A program made the translations under genes and the position numbers. The notes under the pieces were generated by a model. The model worked only from the letters and a program-made list of their open reading frames with translations, had not been told where the DNA came from and did no database searches. From DATBLE01 sp963808815 (GTDB taxonomy: Bacteria > Actinomycetota > Thermoleophilia > Gaiellales > Gaiellaceae), in NCBI GenBank assembly GCA_963808815.1, contig CAWEGI010000004.1:109527-173526 (forward strand): 64,000 nucleotides of DNA, written 5' to 3'. Shown one piece after another: positions 9,129 through 17,896 of this stretch. Each line of letters opens with the position of its first letter. Within the stretch, counting starts at the first letter, position 1.

Positions 9129-10070
9129 GTGATCCCCCCGCTCGACGTCATGTGCTGCCCCGTCTGCCGAAGCGCACTCGAAGGAGCGGCCGAAGGGCTG
9201 CGCTGTACCGGCTGCGGGGTGGTCTTCCCGGTCGAGGACGGGATCCCGCGCATGCTCGACGACCGCCTGCCGGGCATCGCGGAGAAACGCGGCGAGATCG
9301 CCGGCTGGCCCGCGATGGCGCGGGAGGAGGGCTGGTACGAGCCCGATGACGAGGTCGACGCCCACCTCCCGTATCTGACCCGCGACCTCGACTGGGAGGA
9401 CGCGACCTGGAAGGCCAACGAGCATTCGTTCTCGCTGCTGCTCGAGCGGTATGTGCGGCCGGGTCTGCGCGTCCTCGAGGTGGGCGCGGCAAAGGCGTGG
9501 GCGGCCCAGCACCTCTTGCCGCTCGGGGTCGAGTACGTCGCCACCGACATCCTCGCCGACCCCAACATCGGGCTCGGCCGCGGCGCCTTCTACGAGGCCC
9601 GCGTCGGGCCGTTCGCGCGTGTCCAGGCGGACGGTGAGCATCTCCCGTTCGCGACCGGCTCCTTCGACCTCGTCTACTGCGTCGCGGCCTTGCACCACGC
9701 GCTCGACCTCGGGCGGATGGTCGGAGAGATGGCGCGCGTCACGCGCCGCGGCGGAACCGTCGCCGCGCTGAACGAGGGCACGCGGGCGGTGCGGGCCAGC
9801 GGCTCGGTCGAGGACCAGGAGCACGAGAAGAGCTTCGGGATCAACGAGCACGTGCACACGCTCTATGCGTATCTGTGGGCCTTCGCACGCGCCGGCGTCG
9901 TCGTGCGCCGCGTCGAGCACGCCGAGGGCGACGACGACCTGCGCGACCGCCGGATCGGCGGCAAGCTGCGGCGGTTGCCCCTGGTCGGCCGCTCGGCGGC
10001 CACCCTGTTCGCCCAGACCTGTTACGGCTACTCGGGCGTCTCGCTCTTTGCCCGCAAGGTGGCCCGCTAG
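9129..10070 (+). CDS. SAM-dependent methyltransferase with N-terminal zinc-ribbon
   Basis: A 313-residue protein. Residues 7-40 form a Trm112-like zinc knuckle with two CxxC pairs (CCPVC and CTGC). After a linker, a class I methyltransferase domain begins near residue 110 with VLEVGAAKAWAA (motif I) and continues with DGEHLPFATGSFDLVYC, the usual motif of small-molecule and lipid methyltransferases. The start GTG at 9129 is preceded by GGAGA at about 10 nt; the ATG at 9150 is an alternative. Located between the phosphoglycosyl transferase and the ABC exporter permease, it probably modifies a glycan or lipid carrier. Confidence 0.82.
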   Translation: MIPPLDVMCCPVCRSALEGAAEGLRCTGCGVVFPVEDGIPRMLDDRLPGIAEKRGEIAGWPAMAREEGWYEPDDEVDAHLPYLTRDLDWEDATWKANEHSFSLLLERYVRPGLRVLEVGAAKAWAAQHLLPLGVEYVATDILADPNIGLGRGAFYEARVGPFARVQADGEHLPFATGSFDLVYCVAALHHALDLGRMVGEMARVTRRGGTVAALNEGTRAVRASGSVEDQEHEKSFGINEHVHTLYAYLWAFARAGVVVRRVEHAEGDDDLRDRRIGGKLRRLPLVGRSAATLFAQTCYGYSGVSLFARKVAR

Positions 10071-10081
10071 CCTGTGTTTCC

Positions 10082-10879
10082 TTGACGGTCTACGCCGACC
10101 TCTATCGCTACCGGGAGCTCTTCGGCAATCTCTTCCGGCGGGATCTCCAGACGCGGTACAAGGGATCGGCGCTCGGGGTCGTCTGGTCGCTGCTCAACCC
10201 GCTGATCCTGATGGGCATCTACGTGCTCGTCTTCTCGGTGCTGTGGAAGGCCGCCGACATCGAGCACTACCCGCTCTATCTGCTCGTCGGCCTCGCGCTC
10301 TGGCTCTTCTTCTCCGCTTCGCTGACGACGGGTGCGCGGTCGATGGTCGACAGCGCGGCGCTCGTGAAGAAGGTGCGCTTTCCGCGCCAGCTGGTTCCGT
10401 TGTCCGTGGTGGCGACGCAGCTCGTCACCTTCGTCGCCATGCTGGTCGTGCTGATGGTCGTGAACGTGATCGTGATCCCCGAGACCCGCGACACGTTCCT
10501 GCTTGCGATCCCGATCGCCGCCGGCATCGTCGCCTTCGTCGCCGGGGTCGCGCTGATCGTCTCCTGCGCCAACGTCGTCTACCGGGACGTCGAGCACCTC
10601 GTCCAGGCGGTGTTGCTCCCCTGGTTCTTCCTGACGCCGATCCTCTACCGGCTCGAGGACCTCCCCGGAGGCGTCCAGCACTACGACTGGGTGGTGACGA
10701 TCCTGCGCTGGGTCAATCCACTGACGCCGCCGCTGTACGCGCTCCGCGACCCGCTGTTCTACGGCCAGGTGCCCGGAGGATGGGACGTCGTCTACCTGGT
10801 CGTCGAGACGCTGGTCGCGCTCGCGGTCGGCGCCTGGGTCTTCAGGCGCGTGGACGACCGGATCGCGGTCGAGCTGTAG
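10082..10879 (+). CDS. ABC-2 type polysaccharide export permease (Wzm-like)
   Basis: A 265-residue membrane protein of the Wzm/TagG family. It begins with the amphipathic ELFGNLFRRDLQTRYKGS segment typical of the family, followed by six hydrophobic spans and the terminal WVNPLTPPLYALRD periplasmic motif. It should form the channel of an O-antigen or teichoic-type glycan exporter with the ATPase at 14076. The start chosen is TTG at 10082, which gives the family N terminus; no ATG or GTG lies in frame nearby. Its cognate ATPase is 3.2 kb away, separated by two opposite-strand genes and hemE-hemH. Confidence 0.87.
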   Translation: MTVYADLYRYRELFGNLFRRDLQTRYKGSALGVVWSLLNPLILMGIYVLVFSVLWKAADIEHYPLYLLVGLALWLFFSASLTTGARSMVDSAALVKKVRFPRQLVPLSVVATQLVTFVAMLVVLMVVNVIVIPETRDTFLLAIPIAAGIVAFVAGVALIVSCANVVYRDVEHLVQAVLLPWFFLTPILYRLEDLPGGVQHYDWVVTILRWVNPLTPPLYALRDPLFYGQVPGGWDVVYLVVETLVALAVGAWVFRRVDDRIAVEL

Positions 10880-10902
10880 AGACGGCGGACTCGCGAGCAA
10901 GG

Positions 10903-10929
10903 GTGAGCGGGGCGTGTGGCCCCGCTCAC
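10903..10929. terminator. Bidirectional hairpin between convergent genes
   Basis: GTGAGCGGGG (10903-10912) pairs perfectly with CCCCGCTCAC (10920-10929) across a 7-nt loop. It sits between the stops of the exporter permease (10879) and the convergent secreted protein (10935), where it can end transcripts from both sides. There is no T tract, which is common in GC-rich actinobacteria. Confidence 0.7.
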
Positions 10930-10934
10930 ATCCA

Positions 10935-11417
10935 CTAGGAGCCGACCTTGACGATCGGGCAGTTGAGCACGACGCGGGCGTCGCGCTCCGTCAGCTTGCC
11001 CTGCTTCTCGAGCGCGTCGACCTGCGTGTCGCTCTTGATCACGACCGGCGCCGCGCTCCCTTTCCAGGACAGCAGCGTTTCGGACCAGAGCGGCGAGTAG
11101 CTCGGCTCCCCGGGCTCGGACCCGAAGACTGCGAGCTGGCCCCGCGCCGCACGTCCTGTCACCAGGTAGATCTCGGGCAGTCCCTTCACCTTTCCGATCG
11201 AGGCCGAGTAGTTGACATGCATCGCCTTCGCCTCGGCCTTGCTCGAGACATCGGTGTTCAGGTACGTGACCGTGTGGCCGTCGTAGTAGCCGTGGAACGT
11301 GGGACGCAGCGTCTTGCTCGCCGGGCCCATGGCCATCGTTCCGCCGCCTGCGTACGCGGCCGCTGCAAGTGCAGCCGCGGCCGCTGCGCCTGCCCCGAGA
11401 AGGATCTTGCCGGACAT
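10935..11417 (-). CDS. Secreted protein, DUF7482-like
   Basis: A 160-residue exported protein. An N-terminal KILLGAGAAAAAALAAAAYA signal stretch is followed by a domain with HGYYDGHTVTYLNTDVS, YSPLWSETLLSW and the terminal VLNCPIVKVGS. These resemble the DUF7482 family of uncharacterised exported proteins (assignment from memory of its conserved patches). A single cysteine near the C terminus could be functional. It starts at ATG with a GGGAGGTGCC ribosome site. A 14-bp palindrome lies 35 bp upstream. No catalytic function is known. Confidence 0.65.
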   Translation of the reverse strand: MSGKILLGAGAAAAAALAAAAYAGGGTMAMGPASKTLRPTFHGYYDGHTVTYLNTDVSSKAEAKAMHVNYSASIGKVKGLPEIYLVTGRAARGQLAVFGSEPGEPSYSPLWSETLLSWKGSAAPVVIKSDTQVDALEKQGKLTERDARVVLNCPIVKVGS

Positions 11418-11451
11418 GGCACCTCCCGAGGATCGATCAGGGTCATACGCG

Positions 11452-11465
11452 GATCCACGTGGATC
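11452..11465. promoter_or_regulatory. 14-bp perfect palindrome upstream of the secreted protein gene
   Basis: GATCCACGTGGATC is a perfect palindrome 35 bp upstream of the start at 11417, between two minus-strand genes. Its position would suit an operator or promoter element for the secreted protein. It contains the GATC and CACGTG words common by chance in such DNA, so this is a weak call. Confidence 0.3.
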
Positions 11466-11475
11466 GGTTTGGCGA

Positions 11476-12168
11476 TCAGCGTGAGAGTCGCGCGACGATC
11501 CGGCCGTCGTAGATCCACGGCTCGTCGCCCTCGGGCTGCCAGCCCGGCAGGCCCGCGACCTCGCAGTTGGGCTCGAGCGGCGGCAGCAGCGACGGGCAGA
11601 CGAGTGGCTCGCCGAAGGACGGGTTCCGGCCGCCGCTCGCCTGGTAGGGGCGCAGCTCGCGCTCGCGGCTCTCGATCGCGCCGCCGACCGCGGCGAACCC
11701 CTCCTCGTGCGCGGCCCGGACGAGCTCGTGCCAGTCCGGAGCCGGCTCGACGTTCGGAGGGAGGTGCGGGACCGCTTCGCCTGCGTCGCGCGGGCGGACG
11801 TCGACGTCGGCGGCGAGCAGTTCGTTGCCGATCTCCGAGAGCCAGCAGAGGTCCTCGATCACGAGGTCGAATGCGAGCCGGTAGGGGCCAGGAGGCATGG
11901 GCGCCCGGACGAGGGCCTCGACCTCGGCGCGCGCGCCCGGCTCGAGGCGCGCGAGCGGCGTGCGGAGGCCGTCCCAGTCGATCGCGTTGTCGAGCTCGTC
12001 GAGCCAATGGTAGGCGAGCAGCACATTGCGCCACGCGTCGGCGCCGGCGTTCTCGAGCTCGACCGTCGCCGTGCCGATCGCGCCGGCCTGCGGGGGCGTG
12101 AGCTCGTAGGCGAGCCAGCGGACGCCAAGCGGGCCGGCAGGGACGTCGTGCGGGGGGACGGCGATCAA
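11476..12168 (-). CDS. Conserved hypothetical protein with Ig-like domain
   Basis: A 230-residue protein without signal peptide or membrane span. Residues 15-105 read as an immunoglobulin-like beta sandwich (LTPPQAGAIGTATVELENAG, then LEPGARAEV and PPGPYRLAFDL), the fold often found in glycan-associated proteins and in Wzt C-terminal domains. The remaining half is acidic and proline-rich. I do not recognise a catalytic motif. It lies between exporter genes and is divergent from hemE with only 19 bp separating the starts, so the two promoters must overlap. A role in glycan recognition is possible. Confidence 0.6.
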   Translation of the reverse strand: MIAVPPHDVPAGPLGVRWLAYELTPPQAGAIGTATVELENAGADAWRNVLLAYHWLDELDNAIDWDGLRTPLARLEPGARAEVEALVRAPMPPGPYRLAFDLVIEDLCWLSEIGNELLAADVDVRPRDAGEAVPHLPPNVEPAPDWHELVRAAHEEGFAAVGGAIESRERELRPYQASGGRNPSFGEPLVCPSLLPPLEPNCEVAGLPGWQPEGDEPWIYDGRIVARLSR

Positions 12169-12187
12169 CGCGGGCTAGTGTACGGCC

Positions 12188-13199
12188 GTGTCCGACCCGC
12201 TCCTGGTCCGCGCGCTGCGGCGCGAGCAGGTCGAGCGGCCCCCTGTGTGGTTCATGCGCCAGGCCGGCCGGTCGCTCCCCGAGTATCGCGCTCTGCGCGA
12301 ACGCCACTCGTTCTTCGAGGTTGCGAACACGCCTGAGCTTTGCGCCGAGGTGACCCTCCAACCGGTGCGGCGGTACGGCGTGGACGCCGCCGTGCTCTTC
12401 GCCGACATCGTCACGCCGGTGCTGGGCATGGGGATCGACGTCGAGCTGGTCGAGGGGGTCGGGCCGGTGGTCGCCGAGCCGATCGCGGCCGCGGCAGACG
12501 TCGATCGGATGCAGGTGCCCGACATGCGGGCCGCGTTCTCGCATGTGGTCGAGGCCGTCACCATCGTCCGGCAAGAGCTCGAGCCCGAGCGGGCGCTCGT
12601 CGGGTTCTGCGGAGGCCCGTTCACCGTGGCGGGCTACCTCGTCGAGGGCAAGGCCAGCCGCGACTTCGCACGAGCGAAGGCGCTGATGTACCGCGAGCCG
12701 GCGGTCTGGCACAGACTGATGGACAAGCTGACCGACACGTTCGCCGGGTACCTGCTCGAACAGATCTCCGCCGGAGCGGACGCGATCCAGCTCTTCGACT
12801 CCTGGGTCGGCGTGCTGTCCGTGACCGACTACGAGGAGTTCGTGGCGCCGTACTCGAGGCGCTTGCTCGAGTCCGTGCGCGCCCCGACCATCCACTTCGG
12901 GACCGGCACGGCTCACCTGCTCGGCGCGATGGCCGCGGCCGGAGGAGATTGCATCGGATTGGACTGGCGCCTGCCGCTCGACGAGGGCTGGGACGCGGTG
13001 GGCGCGGAGCGGGCGGTGCAGGGGAACCTCGACCCTGCAGTTCTGCTCGGCCCGTGGCCGCGGATCGAAGCCGCCGCTCGGGACGTCCTCGCCCGCGCCG
13101 GGCGGCCGAGCCGGCCACGTCTTCAACCTCGGCCACGGTGTGCTTCCGGAGACCGATCCGGACGACCTGACCCGTCTCGTGGAGCTCGTCCACGGATGA
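12188..13199 (+). CDS. hemE: Uroporphyrinogen decarboxylase (one frame break)
   Basis: Decarboxylates the four acetate side chains of uroporphyrinogen III to give coproporphyrinogen III in heme synthesis. The signature WFMRQAGRSLPEYR is at residues 21-34, the catalytic aspartate lies in VLFADIVTPVLGMG, the conserved tyrosine in PFTVAGYLVEG, and HFGTGTAHLL follows. The last part (GHVFNLGHGVLPETDPDDL) is one frame away from about 13090. As it is a complete conserved C terminus, I read this as a sequencing indel. Start is GTG. The stop overlaps the hemH start (ATGA). A TAGTGT -10-like hexamer ends 6 nt before the GTG, suggesting a leaderless transcript. Confidence 0.9.
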
Positions 13200-14076
13200 A
13201 GCAGGCGGTCGTCTTGATGGCGTACGGCTCACCCGATCGGATCGAGGACGTCCCGGCGTACTACGCCGACATCCGGGGTGGCGGGCCGGTGCGGCCGGAG
13301 CTGCTGGCCGACCTGACCGAGCGCTACCGGCGGCTCGGGATCGAGGAGTCCAACCCGCTGAACGAGATCACCGAGCGGACGCGCGCGGCACTGGAGGCGG
13401 AGCTCGGCCTGCCGGTCTTCACCGGCATGAAGCACTGGCGGCCTCGGATCGCAGACGCGGCCGAAGCGGCGCTCGGCACAGGCCCCGATACCGTCGTCGG
13501 CCTCGTCCTGGCGCCCCACTACTCGCGCCTGTCGATCGGCGGCTACCGGCAGCAGCTCGAGGACGCTCTCGCCGGGCGCGCCGGGCTCGAGTTCGTCGAC
13601 AGCTGGCACCTGGAGCCGGGCTTCGTCGAGCTCCTCGCCGACCGGGTGCGGGGCACGTCGGCGCACGTGGTCTTCACGGCTCATTCCCTGCCGGCTCGCA
13701 TCCTGGCAGAGGGAGACCCGTACCAGGATCAGCTCGTGGAGACCAGCCGTTCCATCGCGCAGCGTGCGGCGCTGCGGGATTGGTCTTTCAGCTTCCAGTC
13801 CGCATCGCCGACCGGCGAGCCGTGGCTCGGGCCCGACATCATCGACCACCTCGAGGCGCTCCATGCGCGGGGCGTCGACGACGTGCTGGTCTGTCCGATC
13901 GGCTTCGTCGCCGACCATCTCGAGATCCGCTGGGACCTGGACACCGCAGGCGCACGCAGAAGGCCGACGAGCTGGGCATGCGCCTCGCCCGGATCGAGAT
14001 GCCGAACGACGACCCGGCGTTCGTCGCCACGCTGGCGACCATCGTGCGGCGGGTGCTCGCGGTACCCTCGAACTAA
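13196..14076 (+). CDS. hemH: Ferrochelatase (one frame break)
   Basis: Inserts ferrous iron into porphyrin; actinobacteria use coproporphyrin as substrate, so this is probably a coproporphyrin ferrochelatase (CpfC). Seen are MAYGSPDRIEDVPAYY at the N terminus, VFTAHSLPARI with the metal-site histidine, SFQSASPTGEPWL, and CPIGFVADHLEIRWDLD with the conserved glutamate. A single-base break near 13950 shifts the final 40 residues (KADELGMRLARIEMPNDDP). ATG in an ATGA overlap with hemE; its TAA overlaps the next ATG by one base, coupling it to the exporter ATPase. Confidence 0.9.
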
Positions 14077-15299
14077 TGAAACCAGGCGAGATCCGGGTCG
14101 ACCGGGCGAGCCGCCGCTTCCGCGTCGACCCGGAGCCGGTGCGCACGCTCAAGGAGCTGGTGCTCCGCCGCCGTCGCGCCGAGCCGGCCGAGGTCTGGGC
14201 CCTCCGCGACGTCTCGCTCGCGGTCGAGCCCGGCGACGCGGTCGGCCTGATCGGCCGCAACGGCTCCGGCAAGACGACGCTGCTCAGCCTGGTCGCCGGG
14301 ATCATCACGCCGACCTCCGGCCGGGTCGATGCGGGCGGACGGGTCGCGTCGCTGCTCGAGCTCGGCGCCGGCTTCCACCCCGACTTCTCGGGCCGCGAGA
14401 ACGTCTACCTCAACGGGTCGCTGTACGGCCTCAAGCGCAAGACGATCGACGAGCGCTTCGAAGAGATCGTCGCCTTCGCCGAGCTCGAGCGGTTCATCGA
14501 CAACCCCGTGCGCACGTATTCGTCGGGGATGTACATGCGGCTCGGCTTCGCCGTCGCCGCGCACATCGACGCCGACGTGCTCCTGCTGGACGAGGTGTTC
14601 GCGGTCGGAGACGAGGAGTTCCAGCGCAAGTGCTTCGGAAAGATCTTCGAGTACAAGCAGCGGGGCGGGACGATCGTGTTCGTCTCCCACGACGCCGCCT
14701 CCGTCGAGCGGCTCTGCAGGCGGGCGGTGTTGCTGCGGAATGGGCGGGTCGAGCTCGACGGCTCGGCTCAGGAGGCGATCGCCCGCTACCACAAGCTGCT
14801 CGCGGATGAGCGCGACCCGGCCGAGGGCACGGCGGGCCTGCGCGAGTACGGAAGCGGGGAGGCACGCATCGCCGAGGCGCGCCTCCTCGGCCCTGACGGC
14901 GAGGAGCGGCAGCAGCTCGCCGCCGGAGAGCCGCTCGTCGTCGAGCTGCGCATCGTCGTCCGCGAGTCGATCGAGCCTCCGCGGATCTCGCTCGAGCTCA
15001 GGGACGAGGCCGGTCTCTTGCTCGCTGCGGCTGCGCAGGACACCGATGAGCTCGGCTGGGAAGCAGCCCCCGGCGAGCGCTTGTTGCGGTTCGACGTCGA
15101 GCGGCCGCCGCTGGCGGACGGCCGGTTCCGGCTGCGGTTCGAGCTCGGCGACCGGAGCGGCCGCCGTCTCTACCACTGGCTCGACGACGCGGTCCGGTTC
15201 GTGGTCTATCCGGGCGAGGACGCGCGCGGGCCGGTGCTCCTCGACGGCACCTGGTCGCTGCAGGAGATCGGCGCCGCTGCCGAAGTAACAGGACGATGA
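14076..15299 (+). CDS. ABC transporter ATP-binding protein of polysaccharide export (Wzt-like)
   Basis: A 407-residue ATPase that should power the Wzm-like permease at 10082. Walker A is GRNGSGKTT near residue 69; a Wzt-type SSGMYMRLGFAVAAHID replaces the usual signature region; Walker B is DVLLLDEVFAVGD; the switch histidine is in FVSHDAAS. Residues 245-400 are a C-terminal beta-sandwich (RIAEARLLGPDG to HWLDDAVRFVV) like the glycan-binding domain of Wzt, which in studied systems reads the terminal modification of the polymer before export. It is translationally coupled to hemH and overlaps the next small gene. Confidence 0.88.
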   Translation: MKPGEIRVDRASRRFRVDPEPVRTLKELVLRRRRAEPAEVWALRDVSLAVEPGDAVGLIGRNGSGKTTLLSLVAGIITPTSGRVDAGGRVASLLELGAGFHPDFSGRENVYLNGSLYGLKRKTIDERFEEIVAFAELERFIDNPVRTYSSGMYMRLGFAVAAHIDADVLLLDEVFAVGDEEFQRKCFGKIFEYKQRGGTIVFVSHDAASVERLCRRAVLLRNGRVELDGSAQEAIARYHKLLADERDPAEGTAGLREYGSGEARIAEARLLGPDGEERQQLAAGEPLVVELRIVVRESIEPPRISLELRDEAGLLLAAAAQDTDELGWEAAPGERLLRFDVERPPLADGRFRLRFELGDRSGRRLYHWLDDAVRFVVYPGEDARGPVLLDGTWSLQEIGAAAEVTGR

Positions 15300-15571
15300 G
15301 CTACCAGACGTGTCCCGACTGGCCCGAGCTGATGGAGATCGCGCCCGACCTCCAGTTCAAGCACCTGACCGTCCGGGATGCCCAGCTCCCGGCAGAGGCG
15401 CTGATGAAGATCCCCGACATCAACCTCGACGAGGTGGAGATCTGCGCCGACGTCGATCGGCACGTCTTCTTCAAGCGGCACACGGACCCACGCGTCGTCG
15501 ACGCGCTCCGGGGCTCGCACTGGTTCGACCTCACGGAGTGGACGATGTCCGGCCCCGGGCGCGTGGGCTAG
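15296..15571 (+). CDS. Small conserved hypothetical protein
   Basis: A 91-residue acidic protein beginning MSYQTCPDWPELMEIAP, with an ATGA overlap with the exporter ATPase. It has no signal peptide or membrane span and two cysteines. The regular codon use and translational coupling support it as a real gene. I do not recognise the family. Coupling to Wzt suggests an accessory role in the same locus, which is inference only. Its stop overlaps the stop of the convergent methyltransferase by 4 bp. Confidence 0.6.
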   Translation: MSYQTCPDWPELMEIAPDLQFKHLTVRDAQLPAEALMKIPDINLDEVEICADVDRHVFFKRHTDPRVVDALRGSHWFDLTEWTMSGPGRVG

Positions 15572-16245
15572 GAGGGCGCCCGCCGGGCCACCGCGGCGAC
15601 GCCGTCCCACCACCAGACCTGGCCGCCCGCCTCCCCGGCGATCTCGACCAGGAGCTCCACCTTCGGCTCGGCGGCGACGTAGTCGCTCGTCGCCTGGGCG
15701 ACCTCCTCCCAGTCGTAGTCGTCGACGAGGATCAGCGCCTCCGGCGCGAGCCACGGCTCGACCGCGCGCATGCCGCGCAGCTGGGAGTCGTAGTCGTGCG
15801 GGCCGTCCCAGTAGTAGACGCCGACGCGTCGGTCGCCGAGCGCGCCGCCCTCGATCAGCTCGAATGCGTCCCCTTCGAGGATGGTCGCGTGCTCGGCGCC
15901 GAAGCGGGCCAGGCTCTCCTCGAGGCCCTCGCGGCTCGCGTGGGGAAGCTGCCGGCCGCGCACCTCGGGCACGTCGAACGAAAAGCGGTCGATCGCGACG
16001 TAGTCGCCCTCGTTGCCGCGCATCGCGCCGATCAGGCTCGCGCCGTAGAAGGAGCCGACCTCGACGTAGCTCTCGCCCGTGCCGAGGAGCGAGGCGGCCA
16101 GGTTGAGCAGGGCGAGGACGTTCTCGGTGGCGAGGTTCGGGATTCCCTCGACGACGTCGTCGAAGCGGCGACCCTTCGGCACGTGCGAGCGCGGGTAGTC
16201 CTCGAAGAGGCCGGGGAGCTCAGCCGCGAAGCGCTCGACGTCCAT
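15568..16245 (-). CDS. Class I methyltransferase (Methyltransf_24-like)
   Basis: A 225-residue SAM-binding protein. Motif I is the variant SYVEVGSFYGASLIGAM near residue 58; VYYWDGPHDYDSQLRGM and ALILVDDYDW give the acidic post-motifs typical of the sugar and rhamnosyl O-methyltransferase-like group. No extra domain. Start is ATG at 16245 with a TAGATT hexamer ending 9 nt upstream (short or no leader). Its 5' end overlaps the 3' end of the PolX-like gene on the same strand. It may methylate a surface sugar, given the neighbouring locus. Confidence 0.78.
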   Translation of the reverse strand: MDVERFAAELPGLFEDYPRSHVPKGRRFDDVVEGIPNLATENVLALLNLAASLLGTGESYVEVGSFYGASLIGAMRGNEGDYVAIDRFSFDVPEVRGRQLPHASREGLEESLARFGAEHATILEGDAFELIEGGALGDRRVGVYYWDGPHDYDSQLRGMRAVEPWLAPEALILVDDYDWEEVAQATSDYVAAEPKVELLVEIAGEAGGQVWWWDGVAAVARRAPS

Positions 16246-17868
16246 CGAGCACGGAATCTAGCGGCCGGGTGTTGAGGACGTCCGCCGCCGACGCCCACCC
16301 GCGGCGGGCGGTCGCGACAGACAGCTCCATGTTCCCGAGCCCGCGGATCGAGTGCGCGTCGGTCGAGCAGACGATCGCCACACCCGCATCGACCGCCTGT
16401 CTGACGTAGACGTCGCGCAGGTCGAGCCGGTCGGGCAGCCCGTTCACCTCCAGCGCCACTCCCTCCTCGAGCGCGACCTCGATCAGGCGATCGATGTCGA
16501 GCTCGTTCTCGGGCCGGCGGTTGATGTAGCGGCCCTTCGGGTGCGAGAGACAGGCGACGTTCGGGTTGCGCAGCGCCTCCTCGACCCGCTTCGTCTGGTC
16601 GCGCTTCGGCAGCCGCTGGCCGCCGTGGACGCTCGCCTGGACCCAATCCAGCTCCGCGAGGATGGAATCGGGCAGGTCGAGCCGTCCGTCCGGGAGGATG
16701 TCGCACTCGGTGCCACGGAGGACGCGGAAGGGCGCGAGCGCATCGTTGACGTGCGGCGATCTCGAGCGCCTGGCGGCGGAGGTCGTCCGCCGTGAGGCCG
16801 CGGCACGGCACCGACAGCAGGCGTGTGGTCGCAGATCGCCAGGTACTCGTAGCCGCGCTCGATCGCGGCAAGCGCCATCTCCTCGACGCTCGCCCTCCCG
16901 TCCGACCAGGTGGTATGCGCGTGCAGGTCGCCGCGGATCTGCGCGAGCTCGACCAGCGGCGGCGGCTCGTCGCGAAACGGCTGCTCGCGAAGCTCCGGCG
17001 GGCAGAACGGAATCCCGAGTGCGCGGTACACGCTCTTCTCGTCCCGTGCGTCCGGCAGCGGCTCGAGCGCTGCCACGTACTCGGGCGAGCCGGTCGCACG
17101 GACGAGTTCGGTGCCGAACCGGGCCGGCTCGGCGACCACGAGCTCGACCGGGACGCCCTCGACCGTGACCCCGTAGCTACGCCGTTCGGAACGCTCCAGC
17201 ACGGAAACGATCGCCGGCAGCGATCCGAACGCATCGAGCACAGGCGCCGCGTCGTCCGCCGCGGCGACGACCGCGAACCGCTCGCTGGAGTCGCGGTAGC
17301 GCCGCGGGTCGCCGGCCGGGGTGCCGCCGAGCGACTCGGCGATCTCGGCCAGCAGCCGGCGTGCGCGGTGGATCAGCATCCCCCGCGGCGGGCGAGGATC
17401 GTCGGCCCGCGCCAGAGCGGCGAGCAGCTTCGCCTCGTTGGCCGGGCCGATTCCGGGTACCTCGCGAAGCCGGCCCGCGGCCGCCGCCTCTCGTAGTTCC
17501 GCCGCCGTCCTGATCCCCAGCGTCTGCGCGATCTGTACCGCCCGCCGCACGCCGATGCCGAGGTAGAGGCCGAGGCCGACGAGGTCGGGCGAGACCTGCC
17601 GCTCGAGCTCCTGGAGCTCGGCGATCTCGCCGGTCTCGACGAGCTCCTTCAGCCGATCCTCGATGCCTCGCCCAATGCCGCGCAGCTCCCGCGCGCGGCC
17701 CGCCCGGACGAGGTCGGCGACAGGCGCCTCGGTCGTGCGGATCAGCTCGGCGGCCCGGCGGTACGCGCGGGCCGAGTACGGGTTCGCGTCGGCCAGCTCC
17801 AGGAGCGTGGCGAACGAGTCGAGCCGCTCGGCGATCGCCCGGTTCTCCAGGTGCTGCTGCTCGGCCAC
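16220..17868 (-). CDS. PolX-type protein: HhH, degenerate polymerase X and PHP domains (frame-disrupted)
   Basis: About 549 residues, the length of bacterial PolX. Residues 1-150 are the HhH region (two LRGIGRGIE and VPGIGPANE hairpins). Residues 160-275 occupy the nucleotidyltransferase fold, but the catalytic GDxD aspartates are gone: the site reads AGDPRRYRDSSERFAVV (185-201), and the third aspartate position is VELVV. The C-terminal PHP phosphoesterase is intact, with DLHAHTTWSDG (314-324), ICDHTP and CSTDAHS metal ligands, so nuclease activity is likely retained. Two single-base breaks near 16750 and 16820 interrupt the PHP domain; the remainder is readable to the stop at 16220. Start is GTG. 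Proposed role is DNA repair end-processing. Confidence 0.8.
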
Positions 17869-17896
17869 GGCGGTAGTGTCACCGCCGCGACCGGTG

